From positions 248,001 through 312,000 of the forward strand of contig CP064915.1 of NCBI GenBank assembly GCA_027557655.1: a DNA stretch of 64,000 nucleotides. The letters are read 5' to 3'. Made by a program: the position numbers and the translations under genes. Shown piece by piece: positions 36,910 through 46,748 of the stretch. This DNA comes from Candidatus Kinetoplastibacterium crithidii (GTDB lineage Bacteria > Pseudomonadota > Gammaproteobacteria > Burkholderiales > Burkholderiaceae_B). A model generated the notes under the pieces. It saw only the letters and a program-made list of their open reading frames with translations. It made no database searches and was not told the DNA's origin. Within the stretch, counting starts at the first letter, position 1; every line of letters begins with the position of its first letter.

Positions 36910-37404
36910 ATGGCTAAAAATATATTATTTGTTTGTATGGGAAATATTTGCAGATCTCCTACAGCTGAAATTGTATTTAAACAAATTGTTCATGATTCCG
37001 GTATGAATAAGCATATTAATATTGATTCTGCTGGTACTCATGCTGAGAATAATAGGTTAGCTGATCATAGGTCTATCACCGAAGCTAAGAATAGAGGGTT
37101 TGATATTTCATCTCATAAATCACGTTCTCTCAATATTAGAGATTTTTCATATTTTGATTTGCTAATTGCTATGGATTTTGAAAATATGAGATTTATGAGA
37201 GAAATTTGTCCTCCCAAATATCTTCATAAATTAAGTATGTTGATGTGTTATTCTACAAAATTCATCGCAGATGAAGTTCCTGATCCATATTATGACGACT
37301 TGCATGGGTTTAGCATAGTATTTGAATATATAGAAGATGCTTGTAAAGGTTTGTTTAATTTTATATATGAAAATTATTCTAATGAATTCATTTTTGATAA
37401 GTGA
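36910..37404 (+). CDS. Low-molecular-weight protein-tyrosine phosphatase
   Basis: This is a cysteine phosphatase of the LMW-PTP family. The P-loop VCMGNICRSP carries nucleophile Cys9 and the binding Arg. The general-acid loop is VPDPYYDD near residue 122. The 164 residues include a short C-terminal extension. It follows uvrB by 18 bp and precedes iscR, a neighbour pair seen in Bordetella. The substrate is unknown; exopolysaccharide kinases, common partners in free-living bacteria, are not visible here. Confidence 0.92.
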   Translation: MAKNILFVCMGNICRSPTAEIVFKQIVHDSGMNKHINIDSAGTHAENNRLADHRSITEAKNRGFDISSHKSRSLNIRDFSYFDLLIAMDFENMRFMREICPPKYLHKLSMLMCYSTKFIADEVPDPYYDDLHGFSIVFEYIEDACKGLFNFIYENYSNEFIFDK

Positions 37405-37490
37405 ATATATTTTTAATTGATTCCCTATTAAGTTAGTAGGATTATTGTTATAATGAGTGACCTATATAATTTATGATGGTGTAAAAACGT

Positions 37491-37988
37491 ATGAGGTTGA
37501 CAACTAGAAGTCGTTTTGCTGTGACTGCTATGCTTGAATTGGCTATAGAGTATGGTTTGTCAGAAAGTGTTAGTTTAAGTTTGATTAGTGAGCGTCATAA
37601 TCTCTCTGTATCTTATTTAGAACAGTTGTTTTTGAAATTAAGAAAAAAATCTTTAGTTAGTAGTGTACGTGGCTCTAATGGCGGTTATTATTTATCACGA
37701 TCCCCTAATGAAATAGTTGTAGCTGATATTATTTTTGCTGTAGATGATATTTTAGATGCTACAGCTTGTAAAGGTATGGCTAATTGTAAAAAAGATAATA
37801 ATGGTAATTTTAGTAAGTGTATCACACATGATTTATGGTCTTCACTAAATCAAAAAATGTTTGAATATTTAAGTTCAATTTCATTACAAAATTTGTTAAA
37901 TGCTAAGAATTTTAATAATCAAAAACCTGATTCTTTAAATTACTTGAGCCATCGTGATAATTGTATAAATGAAATAGTGTTTTTATAG
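37491..37988 (+). CDS. iscR: Fe-S cluster-dependent regulator IscR (Rrf2 family)
   Basis: IscR senses Fe-S status and represses the isc operon. The N-terminus MRLTTRSRFAVTAMLELA and the winged helix-turn-helix (ISERHNLSVSYLEQLF) are typical. The three cluster cysteines occur in CKGMANC and SKC, followed by the ITHDLW histidine. The gap between the second and third cysteine is ten residues, longer than the five in E. coli. It heads iscS-iscU-iscA-hscB-hscA-fdx and probably autoregulates that operon. No clear operator could be picked out in the 86-bp upstream gap. Confidence 0.93.
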   Translation: MRLTTRSRFAVTAMLELAIEYGLSESVSLSLISERHNLSVSYLEQLFLKLRKKSLVSSVRGSNGGYYLSRSPNEIVVADIIFAVDDILDATACKGMANCKKDNNGNFSKCITHDLWSSLNQKMFEYLSSISLQNLLNAKNFNNQKPDSLNYLSHRDNCINEIVFL

Positions 37989-38013
37989 ATTTAAGAATTA
38001 GGATATGAGTTAT

Positions 38014-39231
38014 ATGTCAAATAAGTTGAAACCCATTTATATGGATTATTCTGCTACTACACCTGTGGATCCGAGAGTTGTGGATAAGATGATTCCATGG
38101 TTATATGAAAATCCTGGTAATCCTGCTTCTCGTAGTCATGCATTTGGATGGAAGGCTGAGGAAGCTGTAGAAAATTCTAGAAAGGAAGTAGCTAAGCTTG
38201 TTAATGCTGATTATCGTGAGATTATATGGACTTCTGGAGCTACAGAATCTAACAATTTGGCTATAAAGGGAGCCGCCAATTTTTATTCGAATAAAGGCAA
38301 GCATATTATTACTATTAAGACAGAGCATAAGGCAGTTTTAGATACTTGTAGAGAATTAGAACGCAAAGGTTTTGAGGTCAGTTATCTAGATGTACAAGAA
38401 GATGGTATTTTAGATATAGATTACTTGGGTTCTTGTATAAGAAAGGATACTATTTTAGTATCCGTTATGTTAGTTAATAATGAAATTGGTGTAATACAAG
38501 ATATTAAATCTATTGGGAATTTATGTAGATCAAAAGGTGTTTTATTGCATGTGGATGCTGCTCAGGCAACTGGTAAAATTGAAATTGATTTGAAAGATTT
38601 ACCAGTTGATTTAATGTCATTTTCAGCTCATAAAACTTATGGACCTAAAGGCATAGGAGCTTTGTATATATCACGTAAACCAAGAGTTAGGCTTGAGTCT
38701 CAAATGCATGGTGGAGGGCATGAGAGAGGTATGAGATCTGGCACTTTGCCAACACATCAAATAGTAGGTATGGGAGAAGCCTTTCGTATAGCTAGGGAAG
38801 AAATGTCTTTAGAAAACGAGCGTATTAAATTACTACGTGATAGATTATATCAAGGAATATCTAGTATAGAAGATACTTACATTAATGGAAGTATGGATAA
38901 GAGGATTCCTCATAATTTAAATGTAAGTTTTAACTATATAGAAGGAGAATCTTTAATGATGGCTCTGAATGGATTAGCAGTCTCTAGTGGCTCTGCTTGT
39001 ACATCAGCTAGTTTGGAGCCTTCTTATGTTTTAAGAGCTCTTGGTCGTAGTGATGAATTAGCACATAGTTCTATTCGTTTCAGTTTAGGGAGATTCTCTA
39101 CTATGGAAGATGTGGAGTATGCTATCGAACTACTAGAAGTAAATGTTGCTAAATTAAGAGAGTTATCTCCTTTATGGGAAATGGCTAAGGAAAATATTGA
39201 TATTAGCAAAGTTCAATGGTCTGTTAATTAA
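38014..39231 (+). CDS. iscS: Cysteine desulfurase IscS
   Basis: IscS takes sulfur from cysteine for Fe-S clusters and thiolated tRNAs. The 405-residue PLP protein has PIYMDYSATTPVDPRV, the Schiff-base Lys in SFSAHKTYGPKG, the RSGT segment and the mobile catalytic loop SSGSACTSASLEPSYVL. The ATG at 38014 lies ten bases after AGGA; an ATG at 38005 is only one base from it and less likely. It is followed by iscU 29 bp later. Confidence 0.96.
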   Translation: MSNKLKPIYMDYSATTPVDPRVVDKMIPWLYENPGNPASRSHAFGWKAEEAVENSRKEVAKLVNADYREIIWTSGATESNNLAIKGAANFYSNKGKHIITIKTEHKAVLDTCRELERKGFEVSYLDVQEDGILDIDYLGSCIRKDTILVSVMLVNNEIGVIQDIKSIGNLCRSKGVLLHVDAAQATGKIEIDLKDLPVDLMSFSAHKTYGPKGIGALYISRKPRVRLESQMHGGGHERGMRSGTLPTHQIVGMGEAFRIAREEMSLENERIKLLRDRLYQGISSIEDTYINGSMDKRIPHNLNVSFNYIEGESLMMALNGLAVSSGSACTSASLEPSYVLRALGRSDELAHSSIRFSLGRFSTMEDVEYAIELLEVNVAKLRELSPLWEMAKENIDISKVQWSVN

Positions 39232-39260
39232 ATTAATTGAGTAGTTATAAAGGTAAATAT

Positions 39261-39644
39261 ATGGCTTATAGTGATAAAGTTCTAGATCATTATGAAAATC
39301 CTCGTAATGTAGGGTCATTAGATAAAAATGATAAATCTGTAGGAACAGGTATGGTAGGAGCTCCAGCTTGTGGCGATGTGATGAAATTACAAATTAAAGT
39401 AAGTAGAGATGGTTTAATAGAAGAAGCAAAATTTAAAACTTATGGTTGTGGATCTGCAATAGCTTCAAGTTCATTAGTTACTGAGTGGATAAAAGGAAAA
39501 TCTGTTGATCAAGCTTTGACTATACGTAATACTGATATAGCAGAAGAACTTGCTTTACCTCCTGTGAAAATACATTGTTCTATTTTAGCAGAAGATGCTA
39601 TTAGATCTGCTATAAGAGATTACAAGGAAAAAAATAAAGCATAA
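39261..39644 (+). CDS. iscU: Fe-S cluster assembly scaffold IscU
   Basis: IscU is the scaffold on which IscS builds [2Fe-2S] clusters. The 127 residues show AYSDKVLDHYENPRNVG, the three cluster cysteines in APACGDVM, TYGCGSAIAS and KIHCSILAEDAI, and the HscA-binding LPPVK motif. The ATG at 39261 has AAAGG upstream and matches the family start. It ends one base before the 5-codon stretch preceding iscA. Confidence 0.97.
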   Translation: MAYSDKVLDHYENPRNVGSLDKNDKSVGTGMVGAPACGDVMKLQIKVSRDGLIEEAKFKTYGCGSAIASSSLVTEWIKGKSVDQALTIRNTDIAEELALPPVKIHCSILAEDAIRSAIRDYKEKNKA

Positions 39645-39659
39645 ATGGAGCCTTATTTC

Positions 39660-39983
39660 ATGTCTATTTCGCTTACTAAGCATGCAGCATTGAGAGTTTC
39701 TGATTTGTTATCTCAAAGAAAATCTGGTATAGGTCTTAGAATTAAAGTTAAAACAACTGGTTGTTCTGGTTTATCTTATAAACTTGAGTATGTTGATGAA
39801 AGTAGTTTGGAAGATCTTGTTTTTGAGAGTTTTGGAGTTAAAATATTTATCAAAAAAGATCATCTTATATATTTAGACGGAACTGAGATAGATTATGTAA
39901 AAGAAGGATTTAAAGAAGGTTTTAAATTCCTTAATCCTAATGAGAAGGCTAGGTGTGGTTGTGGAGAATCTTTTACAATATAA
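39660..39983 (+). CDS. iscA: Fe-S assembly A-type protein IscA
   Basis: IscA is an A-type carrier that helps deliver [4Fe-4S] clusters. The 107 residues carry the three conserved cysteines in TTGCSGLSY and the C-terminal RCGCGESF. The ATG at 39660 follows GGAG (39647-39650) and gives the family start SISLTKHAALRV; an earlier ATG at 39645 contains that ribosome site and is rejected. Position within the isc operon supports IscA over ErpA. Confidence 0.95.
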   Translation: MSISLTKHAALRVSDLLSQRKSGIGLRIKVKTTGCSGLSYKLEYVDESSLEDLVFESFGVKIFIKKDHLIYLDGTEIDYVKEGFKEGFKFLNPNEKARCGCGESFTI

Positions 39984-39993
39984 ATGAATAATA

Positions 39994-40506
39994 ATGATAG
40001 ATTATCAGAAAAATTATTTTAGTTTATTTAATCTTAATGTTGCTTTTAGCATAGATGAGAGTTATCTAGATAAGACATGGAGAGAACTGTCAAATTTAGC
40101 TCATCCTGATAGACACGTAGGGTTTACTAGGATGGAGCAGTCTGCGTCTGTCAAGCTAATGTCGTTTATTAATGAAGCATATTATACTTTGCGAGATCCG
40201 ATAAAAAGAGCTCGCTATATCTGTGAGATTAATGACATAGTTTTTAATAATACTAATTCTTTTAATGATTCCAATTTTCTTTTAGAACAGATGGAATTGA
40301 GAGATCGTCTTGCGTATATTATTGAACAAAAAGATATTAAAGTTTTGGATATTTTTATCAAAGAGTTACAAAATAAAAAAAATGTTCGTTTTGAATTATT
40401 ATCATTTTTTTTAGATGAATCTTCGGATTATCTTAAAGCTAGTATTGTTATTAAAGAATTGATGTTTCTTGATAAAATCATGCAAGAAGCTTTGGATTAT
40501 AAGTAA
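39994..40506 (+). CDS. hscB: Fe-S co-chaperone HscB
   Basis: HscB is the J-domain co-chaperone that brings IscU to HscA. The N-terminal J domain holds the HPD tripeptide in AHPDRHV near residue 37 and NEAYYTLRDPIKRARYI. The C-terminal helical domain binds IscU. At 170 residues it has the usual size. It lies between iscA (10 bp) and hscA (32 bp) in the standard order. Confidence 0.94.
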   Translation: MIDYQKNYFSLFNLNVAFSIDESYLDKTWRELSNLAHPDRHVGFTRMEQSASVKLMSFINEAYYTLRDPIKRARYICEINDIVFNNTNSFNDSNFLLEQMELRDRLAYIIEQKDIKVLDIFIKELQNKKNVRFELLSFFLDESSDYLKASIVIKELMFLDKIMQEALDYK

Positions 40507-40538
40507 TTGTAGTATTTTAATTTTTTTAAGTATTTATA

Positions 40539-42389
40539 ATGACATTATTACAAATTTTAGAACCGGAAAGTCAAGATGATAAGATCTTGAAAAGAAATTT
40601 ATCTATAGGTATTGATTTAGGTACAACGAATTCATTGGTTTCTTTTGTAAACGATAATTTAGAGCCAGAAATTATTTGTGATTATAACGGTTATTCTTTA
40701 ATCCCATCTATCGTCAATTATAGTAGTAAAGAATGTGTTGTGGGACAAGATGCTCTTAAATTACTAGATGATGTAAGTACAATTTCTTCATTTAAAAGAT
40801 TTATGGGAAGATCAATTGAAGAAATAAATGAGAATTTTCCTAACTATAATTTTGTTAGTGAAAATAATATATTAAAAATACATACTAAAAGTTGTAATAT
40901 TACTCCTGTAGAGATTTCTGCGGACCTCCTTTCTTACTTAAAAAAATTAGCAGAAAATAGACTACATGAGAAAATTAGTGATGCTGTTATTACGGTTCCT
41001 GCTTACTTTGATGAAAGACAACGGCAGGCCACTAGGGATGCAGCAAATTTAGCTGGTCTAAATGTTTTGCGTTTATTAAATGAGCCTACTGCAGCAGCTA
41101 TTGCTTATGGTTTAGAGAATTCTGCTGATGGCATACATGTAGTTTTTGATTTAGGAGGGGGAACCTTTGATATTTCTATTTTAAAATTGCATGATAGTAT
41201 TTTTGATGTTTTATCAACATTTGGTGATACTACTCTAGGTGGTAATGATTTTGATGAGATAATAGCTAATTATATTACTGGTTTAACTCTTAATAAGAAT
41301 ATTTCTTTTAAAGACAAAAGAAATATTCTTATTAAATCTAAATCCATTAGAGAATTTCTGACAAATAATGAAAATTGTGAATTTAATATAGTTCTCGAAA
41401 ATGGACATGTAATTTGTGGTTCTATTGATCATTTTCTTTTTAAAAAAATGTCAGAGTCTTTATTAAATAAAATTAAAATATGTGTATACCAGGCTGTAAA
41501 AGATTCAAAATTAGATATTAAAGAAGATATTCTTAATATAGTAATGGTTGGTGGAGCTACGCGTATGCCAATTATCAGAGAATTAGTTATTAATATTTTT
41601 GATAAAGAGCCATTAATCAATATTGATCCAGATAAAGTAGTTTCTTTAGGGGCTGCTTTGCAAGCAGATAGATTAGTAAATAACTATGAGAATAATTGGT
41701 TATTACTTGATGTAACTCCTTTATCTCTAGGAATTGAAACTATGGGAGGTCTTTTTGAAAAAATTATACCACGAAATAGTAAGATCCCTATATTAGCAAA
41801 ACAAGAATTTACTACTATGAAAAATAATCAAAGGTCTATGAGTATTCATGTTTTGCAAGGTGAAGGTGATTTAGTTACAGAGTGTCGTTCTCTGGCTTAT
41901 TTTGAATTGAATGATATTCCGCCAATGTTGTCGGGTATTCCTCGTATTGAGGTTGTATTTCAGATTGATGCAGATGGGTTATTACAAGTTTCTGCAAAAG
42001 AAACTACTAAAAATATAGAATCTAGAGTGGTAGTTAAACCATATAATGGTTTAACTACTGAAGAGATAAGGTTAATGATTCAGAAAAAAAATCTATCTAA
42101 TGATAATGGTTCCAATCGTTTTTTATTAGAAAAACAACTGGAACTGCAAAAACTAATTGCAACGATTGAGGATGCTGTGAACCAAGATCCATTTGTTATT
42201 AGTGATGTTGAACTATCAAACATAAAGAATTTATTAATTGAGGCTAAGCAATATATACATGACTCAAATATTAATTTGTTAGAATCAGTTATAAATAATT
42301 TATCTACTAAAACTGAAAATTTTGCTATTTTAAGAATGAATTACCACATAAAGAAGTCTTTATTTAAAAAGAATATTATAGATATTTAA
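40539..42389 (+). CDS. hscA: Fe-S protein assembly chaperone HscA
   Basis: HscA is a specialised Hsp70 that releases clusters from IscU. The ATPase domain shows IGIDLGTTNSLV near residue 24, ITVPAYFDERQRQAT, DLGGGTFDISIL and VGGATRMP. The substrate domain includes DVTPLSLGIETMGG and a helical lid to residue 616. It is shorter than DnaK, as expected for HscA. It lies between hscB and fdx. Confidence 0.96.
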   Translation: MTLLQILEPESQDDKILKRNLSIGIDLGTTNSLVSFVNDNLEPEIICDYNGYSLIPSIVNYSSKECVVGQDALKLLDDVSTISSFKRFMGRSIEEINENFPNYNFVSENNILKIHTKSCNITPVEISADLLSYLKKLAENRLHEKISDAVITVPAYFDERQRQATRDAANLAGLNVLRLLNEPTAAAIAYGLENSADGIHVVFDLGGGTFDISILKLHDSIFDVLSTFGDTTLGGNDFDEIIANYITGLTLNKNISFKDKRNILIKSKSIREFLTNNENCEFNIVLENGHVICGSIDHFLFKKMSESLLNKIKICVYQAVKDSKLDIKEDILNIVMVGGATRMPIIRELVINIFDKEPLINIDPDKVVSLGAALQADRLVNNYENNWLLLDVTPLSLGIETMGGLFEKIIPRNSKIPILAKQEFTTMKNNQRSMSIHVLQGEGDLVTECRSLAYFELNDIPPMLSGIPRIEVVFQIDADGLLQVSAKETTKNIESRVVVKPYNGLTTEEIRLMIQKKNLSNDNGSNRFLLEKQLELQKLIATIEDAVNQDPFVISDVELSNIKNLLIEAKQYIHDSNINLLESVINNLSTKTENFAILRMNYHIKKSLFKKNIIDI

Positions 42390-42402
42390 TATAATACTTA
42401 TT

Positions 42403-42738
42403 ATGCCTAAAATTACAATACTTCCTCATCCAGATATTTGTCCAAATGGTAAAATTATAGAGAATGTGCCAGAAGGTTCTTCTATTTGTGAAATATTATT
42501 ATCTAATGATATAGATATCGAACATGCTTGCGGTCTTGTTTGTGCTTGTACTACTTGTCATATTATTATCAAAGAAGGGTTTTCTTCTTTGAATGACATA
42601 GATGAAATAGAGGAAGATATGCTAGATAAGGCTTGGGGGTTAACATCTTTTTCTCGTTTGTCTTGTCAAGCTATAATTATGAAAGATGATCTGGTAATAG
42701 AGATACCGAAATATAGTATTAATCATGCTAAAGAATGA
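42403..42738 (+). CDS. fdx: [2Fe-2S] ferredoxin of the isc operon
   Basis: This adrenodoxin-type ferredoxin supplies electrons for cluster assembly. The 111 residues have the four ligands in EHACGLVCACTTC (C-x5-C-x2-C) and LSCQAI. It also has the acidic segment IDEIEEDMLDKAWG typical of this subgroup. It is the last gene of the isc operon and ends 10 bp before a hairpin shared with convergent lysS. Confidence 0.96.
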   Translation: MPKITILPHPDICPNGKIIENVPEGSSICEILLSNDIDIEHACGLVCACTTCHIIIKEGFSSLNDIDEIEEDMLDKAWGLTSFSRLSCQAIIMKDDLVIEIPKYSINHAKE

Positions 42739-42744
42739 TATTAA

Positions 42745-42786
42745 AAAAACTAGCACTTTTTTATTCTATTTATGTGCTAGTCTTTT
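42745..42786. terminator. Terminator between fdx and lysS
   Basis: An 8-bp stem ACTAGCAC/GTGCTAGT (42749-42756 with 42774-42781) encloses a 17-base AT-rich loop. It has an A tract on one side and a T-rich tract on the other. It sits between convergent fdx and lysS and could stop both. Confidence 0.8.
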
Positions 42787-42790
42787 GGTT

Positions 42791-44314
42791 TTATTCTGGC
42801 CTCATGTGAGGGAATAATATTACATCTCTAATGTTATTTTTATTAGTCAATAACATTAGCAATCTATCTATTCCTATTCCACATCCTCCAGTTGGAGGCA
42901 TACCATACTCTAGTGATTTAACATAATCAAGATCTAAAAATAGTGACTCTTCTTCTATATTTATATTTTTCTTGTTAACCTGATCAAGAAATCTTTGTAA
43001 TTGTTCTTCTGGATCATTTAATTCTGAAAATCCATTTGCTATTTCACGTCCTGCTATGAATAATTCAAATCTTTCTGCAATATGAGGACGTGAGTTTGAC
43101 TGTTTGGCAAGAGGTGATGTTTCAGTCGGATAATCAATTATATATGTAGGTTCCCAGATTTTGGCTTCCGTAGTTTCTTCAAATAAATATAATTGTAAAT
43201 ATCCTAATGATATTGTTTGTAGATCTTCTATATTGGTTTTATTATTTAATTTTATTATTTCATTATATAAATAATCTTTATTATTTAGAGAATTATAATT
43301 ATATTGAGGATTATACTTACATATAGCTTGACATATGCTGATTTTTTCAAATTCTTTAGAAAAATCTAATTGTTTACCTTGGTATTCTATTTTAGATTCT
43401 TTATGTATTAAGACAACTGTGCTTTTTATCAAATCTTCAGTAAAATTCATTAGCCAATTATAATCAGTATAAGCAGCATAGAATTCCATCATGGTGAATT
43501 CTGGATTATGTCTAGGGCTTACACCTTCATTCCTAAAATTACGATTTAGTTCGAAAACTCTTTCAAAACCACCAATTACTAGTCTTTTTAAGTATAGCTC
43601 TGGGGCTATTCTAAGATACATATCCATATTAAGAGAATTATGGTGTGTAACAAAAGGTTTAGCCGCAGCCCCACCTGGTATTATATGTAGCATCGGAGTT
43701 TCTACTTCCATGAAGCTACATTTATGCATATGTTGTCTAATATAATTGATGACATCACTACGTATTTTAAAGGTTTTGCGAGTGTCTTCTGATATTATTA
43801 AATCAAGATATCTTTGTCTATATTTTATATTTTGATTAGCTATGCCATGAAATTTATCAGGCATAGGTCGTATAGCTTTAGAGATTATTTTTATGGAAGA
43901 AACATTCACAGATAATTCATCTTTATTTGTTTTAAACATTATTCCTTCGACATATACTATGTCACCTATGTCAAATTGTTTAAACTCTTGATATATATCG
44001 TTACCGATTTTTTTCTTATCTAAGTATAATTGTATTCTAGCAGTGCTATCTTGTAGACTTGCAAAACTGGCTGCTCCCATAATTCTTTTGAGCATTATGC
44101 GTCCAGCAATCTGTACTTTAATATTAGATTCTTGAAGTTTTTCTTTGCTTAAATTTTTATATGCATTTATTAATTCTATATTTTTATTGCTTGGTATAAG
44201 ATTATTCGGATAGTTAAAACCTGCTAACCTATTTTTTTCTAATTTAGAACGTCTTTCATCTATTAGCTTATTGTGCTCTATATCTTCAGAATTATTGTTC
44301 GTATGCTCATTCAT
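42791..44314 (-). CDS. lysS: Lysyl-tRNA synthetase (class II)
   Basis: LysRS charges tRNA-Lys. The N-terminal OB-fold anticodon domain spans about residues 55-165 (IAGRIMLKRIMGAASFASLQD). The class II core has motif 1 near FMEVETPMLH, motif 2 in FELNRNFRNEGVSPRHNPEFTM and motif 3 in GGCGIGIDRLLML. The length (507) is normal. It follows prfB on the minus strand, the classical prfB-lysS pair. Confidence 0.97.
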   Translation of the reverse strand: MNEHTNNNSEDIEHNKLIDERRSKLEKNRLAGFNYPNNLIPSNKNIELINAYKNLSKEKLQESNIKVQIAGRIMLKRIMGAASFASLQDSTARIQLYLDKKKIGNDIYQEFKQFDIGDIVYVEGIMFKTNKDELSVNVSSIKIISKAIRPMPDKFHGIANQNIKYRQRYLDLIISEDTRKTFKIRSDVINYIRQHMHKCSFMEVETPMLHIIPGGAAAKPFVTHHNSLNMDMYLRIAPELYLKRLVIGGFERVFELNRNFRNEGVSPRHNPEFTMMEFYAAYTDYNWLMNFTEDLIKSTVVLIHKESKIEYQGKQLDFSKEFEKISICQAICKYNPQYNYNSLNNKDYLYNEIIKLNNKTNIEDLQTISLGYLQLYLFEETTEAKIWEPTYIIDYPTETSPLAKQSNSRPHIAERFELFIAGREIANGFSELNDPEEQLQRFLDQVNKKNINIEEESLFLDLDYVKSLEYGMPPTGGCGIGIDRLLMLLTNKNNIRDVILFPHMRPE

Positions 44315-44392
44315 AGTATTGTTTGTTATATATAAATTATTGATTAATTAATGTAATATTCCGCTATCTTTAATTATTTATAATGTATCTCT

Positions 44393-45497
44393 TTATATTC
44401 CCTGTTTAAGGCTTGATTGAATAAATATATCTAAATCACCATCTAAAACTTTTTGTGTATTAGATACTTCAACATTTGTTCTGTTATCTTTAATTCTACT
44501 TTGATCTAATACATATGACCTTATTTGATGCCCCCAGGCAACATCGGTTTTCGAATCTTCTAATAATTTTTTTTCATGTAGACGATTTCTTATTTCTAAG
44601 TCGTATAGTTTGGATTTTAATATTTGTAAAGCTTCGGCTTTATTTCGATGTTGGGATCTATCATTTTGACATTGCACTACTATTCCTGTAGGGTTATGCG
44701 TTATTCGAACGGCAGAATCAGTTTTATTTATGTGTTGTCCACCAGCACCACTAGCTCTATATGTATCTATTCTTAAATCAGACTGGTTTATTTCTATTTC
44801 AAATGAATCATCTATTTCTGGGTAAACAAATATGCTAGCAAAAGATGTGTGTCTACCATTGGAAGAATCAAAAGGGCTTTTTCGTACAAGTCGATGTATT
44901 CCTGTCTCAGTTCTTAGATAGCCATATGCATAGCTACCAATTATTTTTAATGTAGCAGATTTTATTCCTGTAATTTCACCTAATGATTCTTCTATAATTT
45001 CAATTTTAAATCCCTTTTTTTCCGAATACCTGATGTATTGTCTCATTAACATAGAAGCCCAGTCCTGAGCTTCTGTACCACCAGCACCAGATTGAATATC
45101 TAAAAAACAATTGAGAGAATCAGTCTTATTTATGAACATTCTTTTGAATTCTAATGATTCTATTGTTTCTTTGAATAAAATAACATTGGATTCTAAGTCT
45201 TTTATTAATTGATTATCATTATCTTTTTGTGCTAAATAGAATATTTCTATAGAGTCTTTAATATCATCATATATTTTAGTTAGTTCAAATACTGTTTCTT
45301 CTAATATTTTTTTTTCTTTGCTAATTTTTTGTGCATAATGATGATCATTCCATAGATCAGGATTTTCTAATTCTGCTTCAATAATTTTTAATTTCTCTAT
45401 TTTTTTATCATATTCAAAGATACCTCCGTAATTCTAGTACTCTTCTTAGAAAATCTTTCATTGTAATTAGTATATTATTTTGGCCTTCTATATTCAT
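44393..45497 (-). CDS. prfB: Peptide chain release factor 2, with programmed +1 frameshift
   Basis: RF2 terminates translation at UGA and UAA. It is encoded in two overlapping frames. The zero frame starts at ATG 45497 and reads 27 codons, ending LELRRYL, then TGA at 45416-45414. A +1 shift after CTT skips one T and continues GAA TAT GAT to the stop at 44393. The total is about 367 residues, the usual RF2 size. The joined protein has the RF2 recognition tripeptide SPF in RKSPFDSSNGRH and the catalytic GGQ in ASGAGGQHINKTDSAVR. The shift site has the canonical layout AGG-TAT-CTT-TGA with an internal AGG for ribosome pairing, so it is regulation, not decay. Confidence 0.95.
45414..45428 (-). 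promoter_or_regulatory. prfB +1 programmed frameshift site
   Basis: On the coding strand the bases read CGG AGG TAT CTT TGA. The CGGAGG can pair with the 16S anti-Shine-Dalgarno, and CTT-TGA is the slippery stop. When RF2 is scarce the ribosome shifts +1 on the UGA, restoring full-length RF2; this is the established autoregulation of prfB. Confidence 0.95.
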
Positions 45498-45532
45498 ATT
45501 TTGCTATTCATTAAATTTATATTTTCATTTAT

Positions 45533-45989
45533 TACTAAAATTTTTTGGATATCTTTGACAATTGCAGACATATTAACCATACCAATCAATGTTTTTTTAC
45601 AATTTTTGTTATTTTTCAATAAAAACTTTGTTATTGATCCCTTTTGCATTAACAAATGAAACGGCATTATTGATTGCTTGATTTATCTCTTCATCGGAGG
45701 TTTGATTTAGTAACAATTCGTCGAGAATTAAAATTTCATTTTTTTCTTGTATGAGACTCTAAGTTCTTTGTTTACTTTTGTGGATTCTAGAATTGATTCT
45801 AACCTTTTATTGATTCGTTTTTCAATTGTATAAAGTATATCAATATTATTGACTTGTGTCTTTCCTTCTGTTTTTTTCTTTGATTGCTGTAAACACAAGT
45901 TTTAAAGTACTTGATTTTTCTGTTTGACGACTTTTCAATAAAGTTATTAATTTATCATGTATAGTATCTTTAGTATTTATTGAGTTCAT
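45533..45989 (-). pseudogene. yqeY: yqeY-like (GatB/YqeY domain) gene, frameshifted
   Basis: From ATG 45989 the first frame reads about 47 codons resembling the YqeY N-terminus (LLKSRQTEKSSTLKLVFTAI) and hits TAA. Homology continues in other frames. A second frame reads NNIDILYTIEKRINKRLES, a third EILILDELLLNQTSDEEI, and a last piece is MVNMSAIVKDIQKIL, equivalent to the GRADMxxVSxxVK tail. At least three frame changes are needed to rebuild one protein of about 150 residues. YqeY proteins are small and may act in tRNA-dependent reactions. In Bordetella the gene is usually near rpsU-dnaG, so this location differs. Confidence 0.75.
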
Positions 45990-46078
45990 GAGCTAATCTT
46001 AAAAAAGTATAGTATATTTCGATATATTAAATGATTTATAAAATATTTTGTACTATATTAGTGGTCTTATTATTTTTA

Positions 46079-46744
<666 letters not shown>

Positions 46745-46748
<4 letters not shown>

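Noticed and set aside
44393..45139. A truncated RF2 starting at the internal ATG, or prfB as a pseudogene
   Set aside because: The upstream frame and a canonical CTT-TGA frameshift site restore full-length RF2.
45498..45989. Three small separate genes in the region upstream of prfB
   Set aside because: The pieces are collinear with one YqeY protein, so a frameshifted pseudogene is the simpler reading.
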